Assembly (NCBI GenBank): GCA_963712995.1
Contig: CAVQKH010000017.1
Location: forward strand, 62,001 to 126,000
Direction of reading: 5' to 3'
Length of the DNA stretch: 64,000 bases
DNA from: GCA-003244245 sp963712995
GTDB taxonomy: Bacteria > Actinomycetota > Actinomycetes > Mycobacteriales > Pseudonocardiaceae
The notes beneath the pieces were generated by a model. The model did no database searches, was not told where the DNA came from, and saw only the letters and a program-made list of their open reading frames with translations. The position numbers and the translations under genes were made by a program. Below are positions 43,540 through 51,677 of this stretch, one piece after another. Position 1 is the stretch's first letter. Every line of letters starts with the position of its first letter.

Positions 43540-44640
43540 CTAAACGGCGAACGCCAGCTCACGGAAGGTATCGCGGATGACGGTGATCGGTTGGCGTTCA
43601 CGACTGTAATAGAGCTTGTTCGTGAGCAGGACCGCCCAGCGCTGCTGCTTGGGGGAGACCCACATGCGGGCGGTGAACCCGTAGTGGACGGTGCCGGTGA
43701 ACCCGTAGTGGACATAGATGTCCTCAGCGAGGTCAGTGCCCGGGGCAGGTAGCCAGAACAAGCCTCGGACCGGTTGCAGATCGCCCGTGTCGGGCTGAAG
43801 AGATTCGGTAACCCAGGCGGTCCCGAAGCTGGGCGGGGTCGGTGCCATTGTCGGGTCGAGCAGGTAGCGCAGGAATTTCTCAGTGTCGGCGGGGGTGGAG
43901 AAAACACCGACGATCCCGCACACTCCGCCGAGCAAGCGGGCGGAGAAGTCGTGGGCGACCCCCTTGAAGCAGACGCCAGTCCCTTCGTCCAGTTGGTGGG
44001 AACGCACCGGCCGGCTACCTGGGGCAGGAGCGGACCGAACCTCGTCTCGGCCATGCCCAGTGGCGCCCAGACGTACTCGTAAGCGGTGTCGTCGAGTCCG
44101 TCTCCGGTGAGGCGTTCGACGAGGAAGCCGAGGATGAGAGCGGCCGGTCGGTGTACTCGACGGCTTCGGCCGACGGTCGGTGCAGCTGCTCGTGGAGAAC
44201 GCCGCGCCGGATGGCTGCGGGGTCGGTGCCGTAGAGCGCTCTGAGGTTGGCTCGCAGCGGAACACCTGCGGTATGGGTGAGGAGTTGGAAGACGGTGACG
44301 TGGCCGAGCGGATAGCCGTCCAGTTCGGGGACAAGCGCGGCGAGGGGGTCGTTCAGGGCGAGCGTGCCGTTCTCCCAGAGCATGTCTATCGGTGCCCACA
44401 CTGCCATGATCTTGGTGAGGCTGGCCATGTCGAAGACTGTGTCGGTGGTCATCGCTCGTGATGGGTCAGTGGGGTCGAGTACCCCCGAGCGCACCACCTG
44501 CCTGCTGCCCGCTGGTGTCGCCGACTGCCCAGCGCGAACGCTTTCCACAGCTGCGACCGCGGCAGCCAGCCGAGGACACTCCAGCCGCTGCTCCGTTTGG
44601 TGGCACCAGCATGAGTGATCACAATCCCCGATGCGTCACC
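43540..44640 (-). pseudogene. Serine hydrolase (beta-lactamase class C fold), frameshifted
   Basis: Three reading frames on the minus strand carry parts of one protein. N-terminal part: ATPAGSRQVVRSG, then MTTDTVFDMASLTKIMAVWA (catalytic Ser and Lys in SxxK) up to EAVEYTDR near 44150; then LILGFLVERLTGDGLDDTAY in a second frame; then GTGVCFKGVAHDFSARLLGG and the C-terminal RMWVSPKQQRWAVLLTNKLYY in a third. At least two frameshifts (near 44150 and 44005) and a 24-bp internal duplication (HYGFTGTV, 43671-43713) show that it is not functional as read. A second, shorter copy is at 51.5 kb in the same orientation. Confidence 0.85.
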
Positions 44641-45877
44641 CAATAGGCTCGCAGCAGTGACGGGATCAACGCAACATGTGACACACGATCAGAGTGGGAA
44701 CGGGGGTGGCGCTCGTGGATCGGTGGGGCAGGTGGGCACGCCGTGGGAAAGGCTGGTGTCCCCGCTGGATTGCCAGCCGGCTGCGGGTCGGAAAACCGGA
44801 TCTACGCCCCGCGACGATGACTTGCCTGCCGCCGTTCATACGGTGCTGACCTCGATCGCCGTAGGCGATCACGTCGGCTCCGTTGCCTTCGCCGATGCCT
44901 TCCAGGCCAGTGTGGATCTGCCCGCACCGACGCGGGACGTAGTGCTCGGGTCGCTGATGACGGCGGTGATGGCGCGAGGCCCGGTGGCTGATGACGTGGA
45001 GGCGCTGCTGCGAAGCGCGCTCGCGGTGGACAACCGGGAGTGCGCCAAGGTGATCAGCGGCGGTGACCACCCGGTGCTGATGCTGGCGGGAAGCGGCAAG
45101 AAGGGTTTGCGGACGTTGAACGTGTCCACGCCCGCCGCGCTCGTAGCCGCCGCCGCAGGAGCGCATGTGATCAAGGTCGGCTCGGCGGCTACCTCATCGG
45201 CGCTCGGCTCACGCGACCTGGTGCGCGCCCTTGGGCTGCGCGAGCACCGCACGGCAGCCGGCGTGCGCGCCGACTTGGCCGCGTCGGGGTTCGCCTTCGT
45301 GGCGATCGAGCCGGAGATCCCGATCCTGGACGGACTGTATGGCGGGCGGTTTCACGCGCCGAACCCGTTCTCCTTCGGGCTGGCTCCGCTGGCGAGCCCG
45401 GTGCGGGGCGATGTGACGGTGTTCGGCCTGTCGCACCCGCGCGTTGACGTGGCCGCTCGGGTACTGAGCCGTTTTGGCATGGACCATGTGGACGTGCTGA
45501 GCACGCGCTTGCCCAGCGGCCACTGCCTGGACGAGATCGGCCCTGCGGGTGAATTGCGCTTGTGTCGAGTGCGGAGTGGGGCGGTCGGAGTGGTCGAGGC
45601 TGAATCGGCCGACAGCTTGGCGACGACTGGCCTCCCAGGCGAGCTGTCGACGCCGAACGGATCTGAGGAGGCGATCGAGCGGACTGGCCAGTTGCTGGCT
45701 GGACGCGGGTTGGCCAGCCACCGTGTCCTTGTCGCCCTCAACGCTGCCCACTTACTCGTGCTCAGCGGCCTCGTCGCGTCATTTCCTGAGGGCAGGGAGA
45801 TGGCTGAGGACATCCTGCGCAGCGGCGCGGTTCTGGCGAGTATCCCGGTTGCGTGGACGGCCGACAGGAGTGCCTGA
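44615..45877 (+). CDS. TrpD-like phosphoribosyltransferase (substrate unknown)
   Basis: Up to 420 residues of the anthranilate phosphoribosyltransferase / class IV nucleoside phosphorylase fold. GSGKKGLRTLNVSTPAA matches the PRPP loop GTGGDGxxTFNIST of TrpD, KVGSAATSSALGSRDL the KHGNRxxSSKSGSAD segment, and LDEIGPAGELRLCRV the GLDEISLTG segment with the two metal-binding acidic residues. The anthranilate-contacting HGN is replaced, so the acceptor is probably not anthranilate, and no trp genes are near. The start is unclear: GTG 44615, 44657 and 44681 are in frame, and the conserved part begins only near residue 65. First gene of the seven-gene cluster; the stop is 4 bp before the next ATG. 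Confidence 0.82.
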   Translation: MITIPDASPNRLAAVTGSTQHVTHDQSGNGGGARGSVGQVGTPWERLVSPLDCQPAAGRKTGSTPRDDDLPAAVHTVLTSIAVGDHVGSVAFADAFQASVDLPAPTRDVVLGSLMTAVMARGPVADDVEALLRSALAVDNRECAKVISGGDHPVLMLAGSGKKGLRTLNVSTPAALVAAAAGAHVIKVGSAATSSALGSRDLVRALGLREHRTAAGVRADLAASGFAFVAIEPEIPILDGLYGGRFHAPNPFSFGLAPLASPVRGDVTVFGLSHPRVDVAARVLSRFGMDHVDVLSTRLPSGHCLDEIGPAGELRLCRVRSGAVGVVEAESADSLATTGLPGELSTPNGSEEAIERTGQLLAGRGLASHRVLVALNAAHLLVLSGLVASFPEGREMAEDILRSGAVLASIPVAWTADRSA

Positions 45878-45881
45878 GCGC

Positions 45882-46184
45882 ATGGAGTTCGACGCGGACC
45901 TGTATTTCCTCACGCGCGGCTACGCCCAACTCGTCCCGCCGGCATACTTCGCGGATACCGACAATTCGGGTATCACCCGGCAGCCGGATGTGTACCCAGA
46001 GATTCTGGTGCTGGTCCGCAAGCATGACCGCACTGTGGTCATCGACTCGGGGTGCGGACGTGCGGGCAAGCTAGTGGCCCTGTGCGAGCAGAACCCGGAT
46101 CTCGACATCATCGGTGTCGAGATCGGCCCCAACATCGATTGGTGCCAACTCATCGTCGTGACGCGGTCCGAGGAGCGTCGGTGA
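45882..46184 (+). CDS. Very short SAM-methyltransferase-like protein
   Basis: 100 residues. N-terminal FDADLYFLTRGYAQLVPPAY and FADTDNSGITRQPDVYPEIL precede TVVIDSGCGRAGKLVALCEQ, which is motif I of class I methyltransferases, then IIGVEIGPNIDWC (motif II, acidic residue). Everything after motif II is missing: after NIDWC the chain ends in LIVVTRSEERR. Full methyltransferases have about 100 more residues. It is either a truncated remnant or a stand-alone half domain. The stop overlaps the GTG of the glycosyltransferase (GTGA), so it is still in a coupled operon. Confidence 0.7.
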   Translation: MEFDADLYFLTRGYAQLVPPAYFADTDNSGITRQPDVYPEILVLVRKHDRTVVIDSGCGRAGKLVALCEQNPDLDIIGVEIGPNIDWCQLIVVTRSEERR

Positions 46185-47248
46185 CGGCGATCCGCGTGGT
46201 CCATATCCCTGGCCGGACCCCGTACGCACGCAAGCTGCACGACAAGGGTATCCAGATCCTCAACGGCACAACCGTGGATGGGTTCGCGGTGCCCAGAGAC
46301 GCCACTTTAGCCTGGCTGCTGGAGTACCGGCCGTGGACCTGGCTCGACGTGGTGCATTTGCACCATCCGGACTTCGAGCCGATTCTGCGGCTGCGCACCG
46401 TGCTCGCGGAGTGCCGGCGAGCTGGGAAGCAGGTGGTGTTCACTGCGCACGACGTGAGCCCGGTCTTCGGGGGACGGGCGGCGCACCACCGCAGGCTGCA
46501 CATGCTCGCGGAGCGCGGCGTGCCGTTCGTCTGCCTCACGCCCGCCGCTGAGGCCGAGGTGCGCTGGCGGTTCGATGCCCACACGGCAGTGGTTCCGCAC
46601 GGCTACGTGGCCGCGCCGGGAGCACCGACGCGCCCGATGCGGCACGATCCTAGCCCTACCCGGTTTCTAATCTACGGTTCGCTGAGGCGCAACCGGGACG
46701 TGGAGCTGGTGCTCGCCTGCTGGCGCTTCGCCCGCCACCTGGCGGAGACCACGCTGCACCTGTTCCTGCGTGCTCCGTCTCGCGTCAGCCTGTGCGAGGA
46801 CACCGAGGTGTGGCGGGCCATTCGGGAACATGCCGCCGCCGATTCCCGGCTGCGTGTGGACGTGTTGCCGTTCCCGACCGATGACGAGGTGAACGAGGCC
46901 GTGGCTGGCGCCGACTGCCTTCTGCTGCCCTACCGGTGGGTCAGCCACTCCGGCCAGCTCGAACACGCCCTCGACCTCGGCGTGCTACCGGTGGCGGCGC
47001 GAACCGGATTCCTGGCGGATCAAGTGGCCCTGCACCGCGGGCTCGTGGCCGCGCCGGCGTGGTTCGACTGGTCGGATTGCGCGCCTTTCGATCACGGGGC
47101 GCGGCTGCTGGAGGCGATGGGTCGGGCTCATACGACGATCCACGACGGCTGGCAAGCCGCCGACGTCGAGAAGTTTGCCGATCACCGTCGTCATGAGCAC
47201 GCGGAAGTCTTGGCCGCGCACCGCACGCTATACGAGGGCGGGCGATGA
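46181..47248 (+). CDS. GT-B fold glycosyltransferase
   Basis: 355 residues from GTG 46181. Two Rossmann halves: IRVVHIPGRTPYARKLHDKG and VVFTAHDVSPVFGG in the first, FLIYGSLRRNRDVELVLACW and DCLLLPYRWVSHSGQLEHAL in the second. HSGQLEHALDLGVLPVA is the usual donor-site acidic motif of GT4-like enzymes. No membrane segment. Acceptor and sugar unknown. It overlaps the methyltransferase-like gene by 4 bp and is 58 bp before the TrpRS-like gene. Confidence 0.85.
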   Translation: MTAIRVVHIPGRTPYARKLHDKGIQILNGTTVDGFAVPRDATLAWLLEYRPWTWLDVVHLHHPDFEPILRLRTVLAECRRAGKQVVFTAHDVSPVFGGRAAHHRRLHMLAERGVPFVCLTPAAEAEVRWRFDAHTAVVPHGYVAAPGAPTRPMRHDPSPTRFLIYGSLRRNRDVELVLACWRFARHLAETTLHLFLRAPSRVSLCEDTEVWRAIREHAAADSRLRVDVLPFPTDDEVNEAVAGADCLLLPYRWVSHSGQLEHALDLGVLPVAARTGFLADQVALHRGLVAAPAWFDWSDCAPFDHGARLLEAMGRAHTTIHDGWQAADVEKFADHRRHEHAEVLAAHRTLYEGGR

Positions 47249-47306
47249 CGGCGCCGACACAGTGCGAGCGGGCAGCCCTGGGCGCTACTCAGGAAGGACA
47301 CTCTGC

Positions 47307-48338
47307 GTGAGCGACGCCGTGCTGTTCTCCGAGTCCTATTACCGGCAGGTGATCGCCGAGTTCGGCTACACCCAGTTCGACCTGCGGCAGTTCGACTTCG
47401 CCCTTGCCGGGCTGGATTCCGCCACCCTCAACTCTCGCTACCTGTGCCACCACCACGGCGAACAGTACCTGCACGCCGCCCCGCAACGGCGGATCGTCAC
47501 CACAGGGTTCGGCATGTCCGGCGTGCCGCACCTGGCCACGGTATCCCACATCCTCAAGATGATCGAACTCCAGCGCGGCGGTGAGCGCTGCCAGATCGTG
47601 CTCGGCGACCTCGACGCCTACAACGGCAAGGCCAAACCCTACACCGAGGTCCGCGAGCTGGCCGAGCGATTTCGGGAGTACAGCCTGCGGCTGGGCTTCG
47701 ACGACGCGGTCGGAATCGTGCGTTCTCAGGAAGGCTATCTGCCCGCCCTGGAGGCGATGTACCTGCTCGGTCGCTATGTCGAGCAGGCTGACTTCGACGC
47801 CGCCGAGGAAGACAACCACGGCTACTACGCCGAACGCGGCCTGGTCGATGAGACGATGACGTTCCGCCGCGCCCTGTCGCTGTCGCTGATGGCCGCCGAT
47901 TTCCTAGCCCTGGGCCAGGACCACGACGCCGTGTTGGTCCTGCTCGGCGTAGACGAGCACCGGTATGTCCGCTTCGCCCAACAGGCGCGCGGGCGCATGG
48001 ACGAGCACGTGCCGCTTCGGTCCGACTTCGCGCTCACCGCCGCCTACACCCGGATGGTCCGGGGTTTCGGAGGCCATCCGAAGTTCAGCAAGAGCATCCA
48101 TGGCTCGGCCCTGGACGTGACCACGCCGCCCGATGAGGTGCGCCGCTTGCTCGCCGCCGAGCCGCCCATCCCCGAGAAGTCGGCCACCTATCAGCTCATG
48201 TGTCAGGTGCCCCGCTACGACGCCCACGCCCTGCTCGACCTGAACGCGCACTGTCTCCGCGCCGGGCCGCTCTGGCAACGGGCGGTGGGCGGGTTCGCCG
48301 ACTACGTGATCGACCTGATCAGACTCTGGCCTCGTTAA
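47307..48338 (+). CDS. Class I aminoacyl-tRNA synthetase homologue, TrpRS-like
   Basis: 343 residues from GTG 47307 (AGGAAGGA upstream). RIVTTGFGMSGVPHLATVSHILKMI aligns with the HIGH region of archaeal/eukaryotic-type TrpRS (TTGRxPSGxxHIGH), here PHLAT; CQIVLGDLDAYNGK is the next strand; HPKFSKS stands at the KMSKS position, and LRSDFALTAAYTRMVRG lies before it. There is no recognisable tRNA-anticodon domain. So it keeps an ATP-binding class I core but altered signature motifs; it may adenylate or transfer an aminoacyl group to a small molecule rather than charge tRNA. Sits between a glycosyltransferase and a TyrRS. Confidence 0.78.
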   Translation: MSDAVLFSESYYRQVIAEFGYTQFDLRQFDFALAGLDSATLNSRYLCHHHGEQYLHAAPQRRIVTTGFGMSGVPHLATVSHILKMIELQRGGERCQIVLGDLDAYNGKAKPYTEVRELAERFREYSLRLGFDDAVGIVRSQEGYLPALEAMYLLGRYVEQADFDAAEEDNHGYYAERGLVDETMTFRRALSLSLMAADFLALGQDHDAVLVLLGVDEHRYVRFAQQARGRMDEHVPLRSDFALTAAYTRMVRGFGGHPKFSKSIHGSALDVTTPPDEVRRLLAAEPPIPEKSATYQLMCQVPRYDAHALLDLNAHCLRAGPLWQRAVGGFADYVIDLIRLWPR

Positions 48339-48404
48339 CCAGGAGGAATGGGCTCGGATGAGCCCGGTAGCATATGCGGACATCTAGTTCCCAGGAAGGC
48401 TTCG

Positions 48405-49802
48405 ATGACCCGACTGAGCCAGTCCGTTGACCGCGCGACCGTCCTGCTCAAGGACGGGGACCTCGCGATCGACGCCACCGTGCGCGAACTGCTGACCGAG
48501 ACCACGCAGCGCCGCAGCCTGGACCTGTCGGACCTGCCTCCAGCCGAGCAAGCGACCTTGATCGCCGCACGCTCCCAGGAACTTCAGCCCTCCGCCGACG
48601 CACTGGTCGAACGGATCATCGAGGCCGACAAGAAGAGCCGCCGGTTCATCGCCAAATTCGGCATCGACCCGACCGGGCATGAGGTGCACCTGGGGCACAC
48701 GGTGCCGATGCTCATCCTCAGCCGCTTCCAGCGAATGGGGCACCAGGTCGTGTTCATCGTCGGCGATATGACCGCCAAGATCGGCGACCCCTCTGGCCGC
48801 TCAGACGACCGCCCGGCGCTCACCGACGAAGACATCGCCCGCAACCTCACCACCTACCGAGAGCAGGTCACCCCGTTCTTCGACTTCGAGCGCGCCCAGT
48901 TCCGTCACAACGGTAACTGGCTGCGGGAGATCGCGCTTCCGAAGATCATCGAGATCATCGCGCAGATCCCGGTCTCGATGCCGCTGCAACGCGAGGACTT
49001 CCGTAAGAGGTTGGACGCCGGTCAGGGCCTGTCACTGGCCGAGTTGATGTACTCGGTCGTCATGGCGCTGGATTCGGTGGAGACCAACTGCGACCTCGAA
49101 GTCGGCGGGATCGACCAGTTCCTCAACATGCAGATGTGCCGCAAGGTCATGGACATCTGCGGCCAAATCCCGGAGCTGGTGGTAGCCACCTCGCTCATTG
49201 AGGGCACAGACGGCACCGGGGCCAAGATGTCCAAATCCAAGGGCAACTATGTACCGCTCACCGCCCCGGCAACCGAGATCTTCGGCAAAATCATGTCCGT
49301 GCCCGATCGGTTGGTGGAGCAGTACTTTCGGGCGCTGTCGGAGTGGTGCGACTCCGAGCTGACGGTCACCGGTGAGCGGGTAAAGGCCGGATCGCTGCAC
49401 CCGATGGACCTGAAGAAGATCCTCGCCGGGGAAGTCACCGCTGCCATCCACGGCGTCGACGCGGCAATGAAGGCACGTGAGGAGTTCGTCGTACGCTTCT
49501 CCAAGCGCACGTTTAGCGAAGTCGAAGACCTACCCACGATTGACGACCTCGGGCAGCCCCTGACCGAGGTCGTCAAGGCACTGGGCTTTGCCAAGAGCAA
49601 CGGCGATGTCCGCCGCGTTGCCCAGCAGAACGGCCTGCGCCTGGTGGTCGAGTCGGAAGGCAACCAAAAGCAGGTGACGCTGAGCGCCGATGAAGCTCGC
49701 GAACCGCTGGCCGACGTGGTCAAGGACAAGCTCGATGGCCAGACCGGTGACTTCTACCTCAAGGTCGGCCGAAGGCTTGCGCGTATCACGCCCGCGTCTT
49801 GA
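48405..49802 (+). CDS. tyrZ: Tyrosyl-tRNA synthetase, TyrZ type
   Basis: 465 residues from ATG 48405. HIGH motif in PTGHEVHLGHTVPMLILSRF, FIVGDMTAKIGDPSGRSDDRP, tyrosine pocket LDSVETNCDLEVGGIDQFLN, and KMSKSKGNYVPL; the last 70 residues are an S4-like tRNA-binding domain (KALGFAKSNGDVRRVAQQNG). This is the TyrZ/TyrRS-2 type, different from the housekeeping TyrRS of actinobacteria (Rv1689 kind). In a biosynthetic setting it could be a resistance copy to a tyrosyl-adenylate mimic, or supply Tyr-tRNA. The extra N-terminal 60 residues are long for the family. Confidence 0.85.
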   Translation: MTRLSQSVDRATVLLKDGDLAIDATVRELLTETTQRRSLDLSDLPPAEQATLIAARSQELQPSADALVERIIEADKKSRRFIAKFGIDPTGHEVHLGHTVPMLILSRFQRMGHQVVFIVGDMTAKIGDPSGRSDDRPALTDEDIARNLTTYREQVTPFFDFERAQFRHNGNWLREIALPKIIEIIAQIPVSMPLQREDFRKRLDAGQGLSLAELMYSVVMALDSVETNCDLEVGGIDQFLNMQMCRKVMDICGQIPELVVATSLIEGTDGTGAKMSKSKGNYVPLTAPATEIFGKIMSVPDRLVEQYFRALSEWCDSELTVTGERVKAGSLHPMDLKKILAGEVTAAIHGVDAAMKAREEFVVRFSKRTFSEVEDLPTIDDLGQPLTEVVKALGFAKSNGDVRRVAQQNGLRLVVESEGNQKQVTLSADEAREPLADVVKDKLDGQTGDFYLKVGRRLARITPAS

Positions 49803-49809
49803 CTCGCGT

Positions 49810-50319
49810 GTGGACGCGGTGGTGCTCGACCTGTTCGACACCCTCGCGTCCACACCCGAGGAACGTGCCCATCCGGCCTCAAGGTTGGCAACGGTGTCCG
49901 GCTGCGACCCGGCGACGGTTGAGCGCTATTTCAACAAGCTGCGCGCTCTTGGGCAGGCTCGCCTTGGGCCCGCCCCTTCTGTCTTGTATGCGCTGAAATC
50001 GTTGCGCAGCAAGGGAGTCCGGCTAGGCGTTCTGAGCGACGCCAGTGCTGAGATCGCCGCCGCCTGGCCGAGGAGCCCGCTGGCCACGCTGGTGGACACG
50101 GCGGTGTTCAGTTGCCAGACCGGAACAGTCAAGGCCGACCAGCGGCTCTATGGCTATATCTGCGACGAGCCGCACGGCGCGCTGGTGGCGGGCATGGTCG
50201 TCGTCGCCGTCCGCCGCCGAGGACCCGCCGGCGCCCTCGCCTTCGGGGACACCGGATGGTCTGGTCCCAGCCGGGATTCCGCGGAGCACCTGCCCGCCTA
50301 TCTCGTGGAGCTGTCGTGA
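49810..50319 (+). CDS. HAD-like hydrolase, motif IV missing
   Basis: 169 residues from GTG 49810, 7 bp after tyrZ. Motif I DLFDTLAST (nucleophile Asp), motif II VLSDAS, motif III Lys in TGTVKAD. Where motif IV (GDGxxxD, metal-binding Asp) is expected, RLYGYICDEPHGALVAGM goes straight on, as if about 20 residues of the usual VGDGGSxE segment had been deleted in frame; the end FGDTGWSGPSRDSAEHLPAYL is normal. Without that Asp a phosphatase should be inactive or altered. Stop overlaps the next GTG by 4 bp. Confidence 0.75.
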   Translation: MDAVVLDLFDTLASTPEERAHPASRLATVSGCDPATVERYFNKLRALGQARLGPAPSVLYALKSLRSKGVRLGVLSDASAEIAAAWPRSPLATLVDTAVFSCQTGTVKADQRLYGYICDEPHGALVAGMVVVAVRRRGPAGALAFGDTGWSGPSRDSAEHLPAYLVELS

Positions 50320-51302
50320 AGGCGTGGGAGATCCGTGTCGGCGAACTGAGCCTGCACGAGGTCGAATCAGTTCACCCGCGCGAGGGCGAGACCATGGTCC
50401 GCATCAGCCACACCGGCATCTGCGGCAGCGATCTACCGAAATTGGAGCGTCCCAAAGATTTCGCCCTTCCCGAGCCGTGGCGACCTGGCCACGAGATTGT
50501 TGGCACGGACCAGACCGGCCGCGTTGTCGCCGTCGACCCGCTCGTGCCGTGCGGCACCTGTCCGCGCTGCGCAGACAGGAACACCCACCTCTGCTCCGGT
50601 CTGCGGCGACTTGGCTGGGACCTTCCCGGCGGACTCGCAGAGCAGGTGGTCGTGCCCGCCGCGAACGCGCACCAGTTGCCGGACGGCCTCGATCGTCTGC
50701 ACGCTGTGCTCGCTGACCCGACCGCCGTGGCCATCCACGGCCTACGCTGCAACCCGGTCGGCTCACCCGGACGATTGGCTGTCGTCGGTGCGGGCACGGT
50801 CGGTCTGCTCACCGCGCTATACGCCCACCAGCAAGACTGGGAGGTCACCGTGGTGCACCGCGATCGGCGCGCTCGTCACTCGACTGTGGCCGATACCGTG
50901 CCCGCCGCGTTCCGTTCGTCGGCGGCTCTGCACATGGACGAGACCTTCGACGTAGTGGTGGACGCGGCCACCGGAGCCGATCCAACGCCGATCGACCTCG
51001 CCCTGCGGCTCGTGGACGACGGCGGCACCGTCGTCGTCCAGAACGCCTACCACCCCGGTGTCCGTCTTCCGACGCCGTTGCGCGATCTCTTTCGCCGGTC
51101 GATCCGCGTGATCGGCTCGTTCTCCCACTGCCGCCGCCAGCGGCAGGACGACTTCGCCCTGGCCCTGGACTTGCTACATGAACACGCCCCCCAAGTAGCG
51201 AATCTGGTTGCCGAAGCTGGCCAACTCGCCGATCTGCCCGCCGTGCTAGGCGGCCGGTCGACATGCGCGGTCCGGCAGGTTCTGGCTGTCCGTACCTCAT
51301 GA
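50316..51302 (+). CDS. Zinc-dependent alcohol dehydrogenase (MDR family)
   Basis: 328 residues. Catalytic zinc site: HTGICGSDLP (Cys), RPGHEIVG (His-Glu). Structural zinc: PCGTCPRCADRNTHLC, four Cys. Nucleotide-binding LAVVGAGTVGLL. Typical medium-chain dehydrogenase, NAD(P)-dependent, substrate an alcohol or sugar alcohol. Last gene of the cluster, overlapping the HAD gene by GTGA. Directly after it lies the short serine-hydrolase remnant on the other strand. Could oxidise a sugar made by the phosphoribosyltransferase and HAD steps (inference). Confidence 0.88.
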   Translation: MKAWEIRVGELSLHEVESVHPREGETMVRISHTGICGSDLPKLERPKDFALPEPWRPGHEIVGTDQTGRVVAVDPLVPCGTCPRCADRNTHLCSGLRRLGWDLPGGLAEQVVVPAANAHQLPDGLDRLHAVLADPTAVAIHGLRCNPVGSPGRLAVVGAGTVGLLTALYAHQQDWEVTVVHRDRRARHSTVADTVPAAFRSSAALHMDETFDVVVDAATGADPTPIDLALRLVDDGGTVVVQNAYHPGVRLPTPLRDLFRRSIRVIGSFSHCRRQRQDDFALALDLLHEHAPQVANLVAEAGQLADLPAVLGGRSTCAVRQVLAVRTS

Positions 51303-51459
51303 CGTGCCGTTGGGAGTCACATCGTCCCGACTAGCGTGTGCAGGCACAGGATCTGCGAATACACTCCGGCATCTCGCGCCTGCACACCACAGGAGGATGA
51401 CGATCTCGTACGGATCGGACCTCGATGCCTTGATGCCGTCGGGCCAGAACTCCAAACTT

Positions 51460-51666
51460 CCATGATCTTTGTGAGGCTGGCCATGTCGAAAACAGTGTCG
51501 GTGGTCATCGTCTCGATGGGTCAGTAGGGGATGAGTACCCCGAGCACAGCACCCGCCTGTTACCCGCTGGTGTCGCGACTGCCCAGACTGCGCCCGGATC
51601 GACTCGTGAGCCGATGCCGCGCTGCAACAGCTCGCGGATGGGTGCAGTGATGCGGGCAGCAACCAT
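51460..51666 (-). pseudogene. N-terminal fragment of the serine hydrolase, second copy
   Basis: From ATG 51666: VAARITAPIRELLQRGIGSR, then ATPAGNRRVLCSGYSSPTDPSR, then after a frameshift MTTDTVFDMASLTKIMEVW, where similarity ends. The last part is nearly identical to the copy at 44.4 kb. Between 51303 and 51460 nothing coding is supported. Same orientation as the larger copy, so the seven-gene cluster lies between two direct remnants of one gene. Confidence 0.82.
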
Positions 51667-51677
51667 GGTCGCGAAAA

